NCBI GenBank assembly: GCA_047972415.1
Contig: JBKEAN010000103.1
Coordinates: 1 to 7,930, forward strand
Direction of reading: 5' to 3'
Source: Mangrovibacterium sp047972415
Lineage (GTDB): Bacteria; Bacteroidota; Bacteroidia; Bacteroidales; Prolixibacteraceae
Length of the DNA: 7,930 bases
Below the pieces are notes generated by a model. That model made no database searches. It was not told the origin of the DNA and saw only the letters and a program-made list of their open reading frames with translations. The translations under genes and the position numbers were made by a program. Within the stretch, counting starts at the first letter, position 1, and each line of letters begins with the position of its first letter. Of the stretch, positions 5,769-7,930 are shown piece after piece.

Positions 5769-6473
5769 ATGAAAATATTTATCAGTGATATTTCGGGCAA
5801 AAGCTTTCCGCTTGCCGAACGGGTTTCCGGGAGTTCAATCTGCGAATCAATCCTGAAGATAATTCAAAAAGATTATCCCACTATTTCGGAGAACAGTAGC
5901 GTGTCGGTTGAGGAACTGAACTTTTACCGCGAAAAGTATATCGAGGAACTAGTTACTAAAGAAGTTGGCGAGATTACAGAACTGGAAGATAAAGTGCTGA
6001 ATGCGTTGTCCGAAAGAAACACCATCTCCGACAAGCTCGATGATGATGCCAAACCCGGTTCGCTTGGGCAACGAATGGCCGATAAGGTGGCCAGTTTTGG
6101 CGGAAGCTGGACGTTTATTATTGCCTTTCTTCTGTTTATGTTGGCTTGGGTAGCGGCCAACGTGGTGTTTCTGGCCAATAACGGTTTCGATCCGTATCCG
6201 TTTATATTGCTCAACCTCATTTTGTCGTGCATTGCGGCCATTCAGGCGCCTATCATTATGATGAGCCAAAACCGGCAGGAAGAAAAAGACCGCGAACGCG
6301 CCCGGAACGATTATATGATAAACCTGAAATCGGAGCTTGAAATCAGGATGTTGAACGAAAAAATCGATCACCTGATTATTCACCAGCAACAAGAATTGCT
6401 GGAAACGCAGAAGTTACAGGCCGAAATTATGAACGATATTTTACGCGAGATAGAAACAAACAAAAAGAAATGA
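5769..6473 (+). CDS. DUF1003 family membrane protein
   Basis: This 234-residue protein belongs to the DUF1003 family, whose function is unknown. The N-terminal 95 residues are soluble and include a short FISDISGKSFPLAERV start like that of longer family members. The family core follows: GQRMADKVASFGGSWTFI (100-117) leading into the first membrane helix (about 115-135), FDPYPFILLNL, and the second helix (about 144-165, with AAIQAPIIMMSQNRQ). After that comes a charged helix EEKDRERARNDYMINLK, then a long coiled-coil tail to residue 234 ending NKKK. DUF1003 genes are often described beside CorA-type transporters, and here the pair is adjacent and co-directional (45-base gap), so joint function in metal homeostasis is a reasonable inference. 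No Shine-Dalgarno site is seen. ATG 5769 gives the expected N-terminus. Confidence 0.88.
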   Translation: MKIFISDISGKSFPLAERVSGSSICESILKIIQKDYPTISENSSVSVEELNFYREKYIEELVTKEVGEITELEDKVLNALSERNTISDKLDDDAKPGSLGQRMADKVASFGGSWTFIIAFLLFMLAWVAANVVFLANNGFDPYPFILLNLILSCIAAIQAPIIMMSQNRQEEKDRERARNDYMINLKSELEIRMLNEKIDHLIIHQQQELLETQKLQAEIMNDILREIETNKKK

Positions 6474-6499
6474 TGTTTTTGCGTACCTAAGCTGTTTAC

Positions 6500-6521
6500 A
6501 ACGAGCGCATATCGTTTTTTT
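6500..6521 (+). terminator. Weak intrinsic terminator after the DUF1003 gene
   Basis: AACGA (6500-6504) pairs with TCGTT (6512-6516) across a seven-base loop and runs into an uninterrupted T tract ending at 6521. The stem is only five pairs, so its strength is doubtful, but its position between the DUF1003 stop and the riboswitch promoter is right. Confidence 0.4.
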
Positions 6522-6545
6522 CTTCAACGTTCCTTCATTTTTTTG

Positions 6546-6578
6546 TTGGATTTATCGCCGATTTTTCTTTTACCTTTG
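6546..6578 (+). promoter_or_regulatory. Bacteroidota-type promoter driving the TPP riboswitch/receptor
   Basis: TACCTTTG (6571-6578) is an exact TAnnTTTG -7 box. TTG at 6546-6548 (preceded by another TTTTG at 6541-6545) lies 22 bases upstream as the -33 element. Transcription should start near 6583-6587, leaving just enough leader for the riboswitch that begins about ten bases later. Confidence 0.65.
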
Positions 6579-6593
6579 CAACATATTTGTTTC

Positions 6594-6686
6594 ACGCAAT
6601 GGGGTGTCCTAAAGTTACGGACTGAGATCATACCCAATGAACCTGATCCGGGTAATGCCGGCGTAGGGAGGGCGCAATTAAGGAAG
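6594..6686 (+). ncRNA. TPP riboswitch (THI element)
   Basis: This is a cis-regulatory RNA that binds thiamine pyrophosphate. The conserved THI-box blocks occur in order and spacing: GGGGTG (6601-6606), a short P3 of GTCC (6606-6609) with GGAC (6619-6622), the pyrimidine-sensing CTGAGA (6622-6627), ATACCC (6630-6635), GAACCTGATC (6639-6648), and GGGTAATGCCGGCGTAGGGA (6650-6669). P3 is minimal. The closing P1 stem is not obvious by eye, so the outer limits are approximate. The switch lies in the leader of the TonB-dependent receptor, so high TPP should reduce receptor synthesis, as is usual for this class. Confidence in identity is very high. Confidence 0.96.
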
Positions 6687-6721
6687 CATGCTTCCTACCT
6701 CATTGGTTATTTATTAACCAA
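6681..6721 (+). promoter_or_regulatory. Probable riboswitch expression platform (two hairpins)
   Basis: Directly after the aptamer is the 16-base perfect palindrome AGGAAGCATGCTTCCT (6681-6696), which forms a six-pair stem with a four-base loop. TTGGTTA (6703-6709) then pairs with TAACCAA (6715-6721) over a five-base loop. CTTCCTAC (6691-6698) can alternatively pair with GTAGGGAG (6663-6670) in the 3' strand of the aptamer (eight pairs including one G-U), so the two folds exclude each other. The second hairpin is followed by ATTTTC and then GGAG (6728-6731), six bases before ATG 6738. Whether control acts on termination or translation is not clear; the second hairpin is a poor terminator. Confidence 0.5.
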
Positions 6722-6737
6722 ATTTTCGGAGTATAAA

Positions 6738-7930
6738 ATGAAAAAAGTTTTTTTGCTGTTGCTTGCCGTAGGCATTGCAACAATTGGTTTTGCGCAGTAT
6801 AGCATTACCGGGGTTGTAAAAACCGAAACCGGCGAAGTTTTGCCCGGGGCGAATGTAGTTATTGGCGGAAGCTTTACTGGCACAGTGGCCAATGTTAACG
6901 GCCGCTACGAGTTAAAAAACCTCAAGGCCGGAACCTACGATTTGGTGGTTTCGTTTATTGGCTACGACAAAACTACACAATCGGTGAAGCTGGATAAGTC
7001 GCTGACACTAAATTTTAACTTGAAGCGGTCGGGCATTATGACCGAAGAAGTGATGGTGTCGGCAACACGGGCAGGCGACAAAACACCGGTTGCCAAAACC
7101 ACGGTAGTCCGCGACGAAATTGAACGGCGCAATGTTGGTCAGGACATTCCGTACCTACTCACCATGACCCCCTCGTATGTGGCAACTTCTGATGCCGGGG
7201 CAGGCGTGGGTTACACCAACTTTCGCATTCGGGGGACAGATTTGAGCCGCATAAACGTAACATTGAACGGAATCCCGATGAACGATGCCGAATCGCACGG
7301 AACCTGGTTTGTTGATATTCCCGACCTGGCCGGCTCGGTGGACAATATTCAGGTACAGCGCGGGGTAGGGACTTCGACCAATGGTGCTGCGGCTTTTGGC
7401 GCTTCTATTAACCTGCAAACGACCACGCTGAACAAATTGCCGTATGCCGACGTGAAAAGTTCGGCGGGCTCCTTCAACACGTTCAAAAATTCGGTGTCGG
7501 CCGGTACCGGCCTGATGGGGCGATTTGCCTTCGATTTGCGTTTGTCAAAAGTAACTTCCGATGGTTTTGTTGACCGCGCCAGTTCCGATTTGAAATCGTT
7601 TTTTGCATCGGGCGGATACTATGCGGAGAAAACAATTGTGAAGCTGAATGTATTTTCGGGGTTCGAAGAAACCTACCAGGCATGGAACGGAGTACCTTCA
7701 GTAAAACTAAACAACGATGAGGAAGGGATGCAGCGTTACCTCGACCATTGGTTGTGGTCTGGGTCAGAGCGCGAAAACCAAATCCGTTACAACGATTTGA
7801 TTGCCTCGGATGCCCGCACCTACAATTTATATACCTACGATAACGAAGTTGATAATTATCAGCAGGATTATTACCAGTTGCTCTTTTCGCACAAATTCAG
7901 CAATTTACTAACCATGAATGCCGCTTTGCA
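6738..7930 (+). CDS. TonB-dependent outer-membrane receptor, probable thiamine importer (3' end outside window)
   Basis: The frame is open from ATG 6738 to the window edge (397 codons). Residues 1-19 are a signal peptide (MKKVFLLLLAVGIATIGFA before QYS). Residues 22-95 form a carboxypeptidase-regulatory-like beta domain (GVVKTETGEVLPGANVVIGG, then NGRYELKNLKAGTYDLVVSFIGY). A linker with EEVMVSATRAG (103-113) leads to the plug domain. The plug shows FRIRGTDLSRINVTLNGIPMNDAES, then IQVQRGVGTSTNGAAAFGASINLQT, followed by the first barrel strands. A full receptor would need about 300-450 more residues. GGAG lies six bases before the start. The TPP riboswitch in its leader marks it as the receptor for thiamine or a phosphorylated or precursor form. 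Bacteroidota are known to carry such THI-regulated receptors (called omr1 in comparative genomics), often next to a PnuT-type permease and thiamine pyrophosphokinase; those would be expected just beyond the right edge. Confidence 0.93.
   Translation, partial: MKKVFLLLLAVGIATIGFAQYSITGVVKTETGEVLPGANVVIGGSFTGTVANVNGRYELKNLKAGTYDLVVSFIGYDKTTQSVKLDKSLTLNFNLKRSGIMTEEVMVSATRAGDKTPVAKTTVVRDEIERRNVGQDIPYLLTMTPSYVATSDAGAGVGYTNFRIRGTDLSRINVTLNGIPMNDAESHGTWFVDIPDLAGSVDNIQVQRGVGTSTNGAAAFGASINLQTTTLNKLPYADVKSSAGSFNTFKNSVSAGTGLMGRFAFDLRLSKVTSDGFVDRASSDLKSFFASGGYYAEKTIVKLNVFSGFEETYQAWNGVPSVKLNNDEEGMQRYLDHWLWSGSERENQIRYNDLIASDARTYNLYTYDNEVDNYQQDYYQLLFSHKFSNLLTMNAAL

Noticed and set aside
1..7930. CRISPR arrays, tRNA or rRNA genes, phage genes or defence islands
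   Set aside because: No regularly spaced repeats, cloverleaf sequences or recognisable phage or defence proteins were seen. The only mobile sequence is the IS end at the left edge.

Overview
The window looks like chromosomal DNA from a member of the Bacteroidota. The evidence is a start-proximal promoter style close to TAnnTTTG, few Shine-Dalgarno sites, a TonB-dependent receptor with an N-terminal carboxypeptidase-regulatory-like domain, a secreted protein of a type I associate with Bacteroidota, and a TPP riboswitch placed in front of an outer-membrane receptor. The protein flavour suggests the Marinilabiliales/Prolixibacteraceae neighbourhood, but that is an impression and not a measurement.

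Left edge (1-480): the last 70 codons of an IS4/IS1634-type DDE transposase enter from outside the window. About ten bases after its stop, the reading frame for the extreme C-terminus of a PIN-PhoH family ATPase begins. The simplest reading is that an insertion sequence landed in the 3' part of the PhoH gene. A near-perfect, bidirectional hairpin terminator (433-473) closes this block and also serves the convergent gene.

Middle left (491-2315): a minus-strand gene encodes a 443-residue exported protein. It has a short conserved N-terminal domain, a Tyr/His/Trp-rich middle and a 240-residue low-complexity basic tail. A 493-base AT-rich intergenic region separates it from the divergent plus-strand genes.

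Middle (2316-4688): three co-directional genes with gaps of 61 and 14 bases encode an inositol-monophosphatase-type phosphatase (suhB), an unrecognised 156-residue helical protein, and a family 2 glycosyltransferase. They may be co-transcribed, although candidate promoter boxes also sit before the second and third genes.

Middle right (4749-6473): a ZntB-type CorA-family metal transporter is followed 45 bases later by a DUF1003 membrane protein, probably as a two-gene unit.

Right edge (6500-7930): a weak terminator is followed by a good Bacteroidota promoter, a complete TPP (THI-box) riboswitch, and the first 397 codons of a TonB-dependent receptor that runs off the window. By its riboswitch this receptor is very probably the outer-membrane importer for thiamine or a thiamine derivative.

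Most of the window is ordinary housekeeping and transport content. The items most worth a second look are the IS/PhoH junction, the modular secreted protein, the alternative pairing just downstream of the riboswitch, and the uncharacterised 156-residue protein. I do not see convincing evidence of a new multi-gene system.
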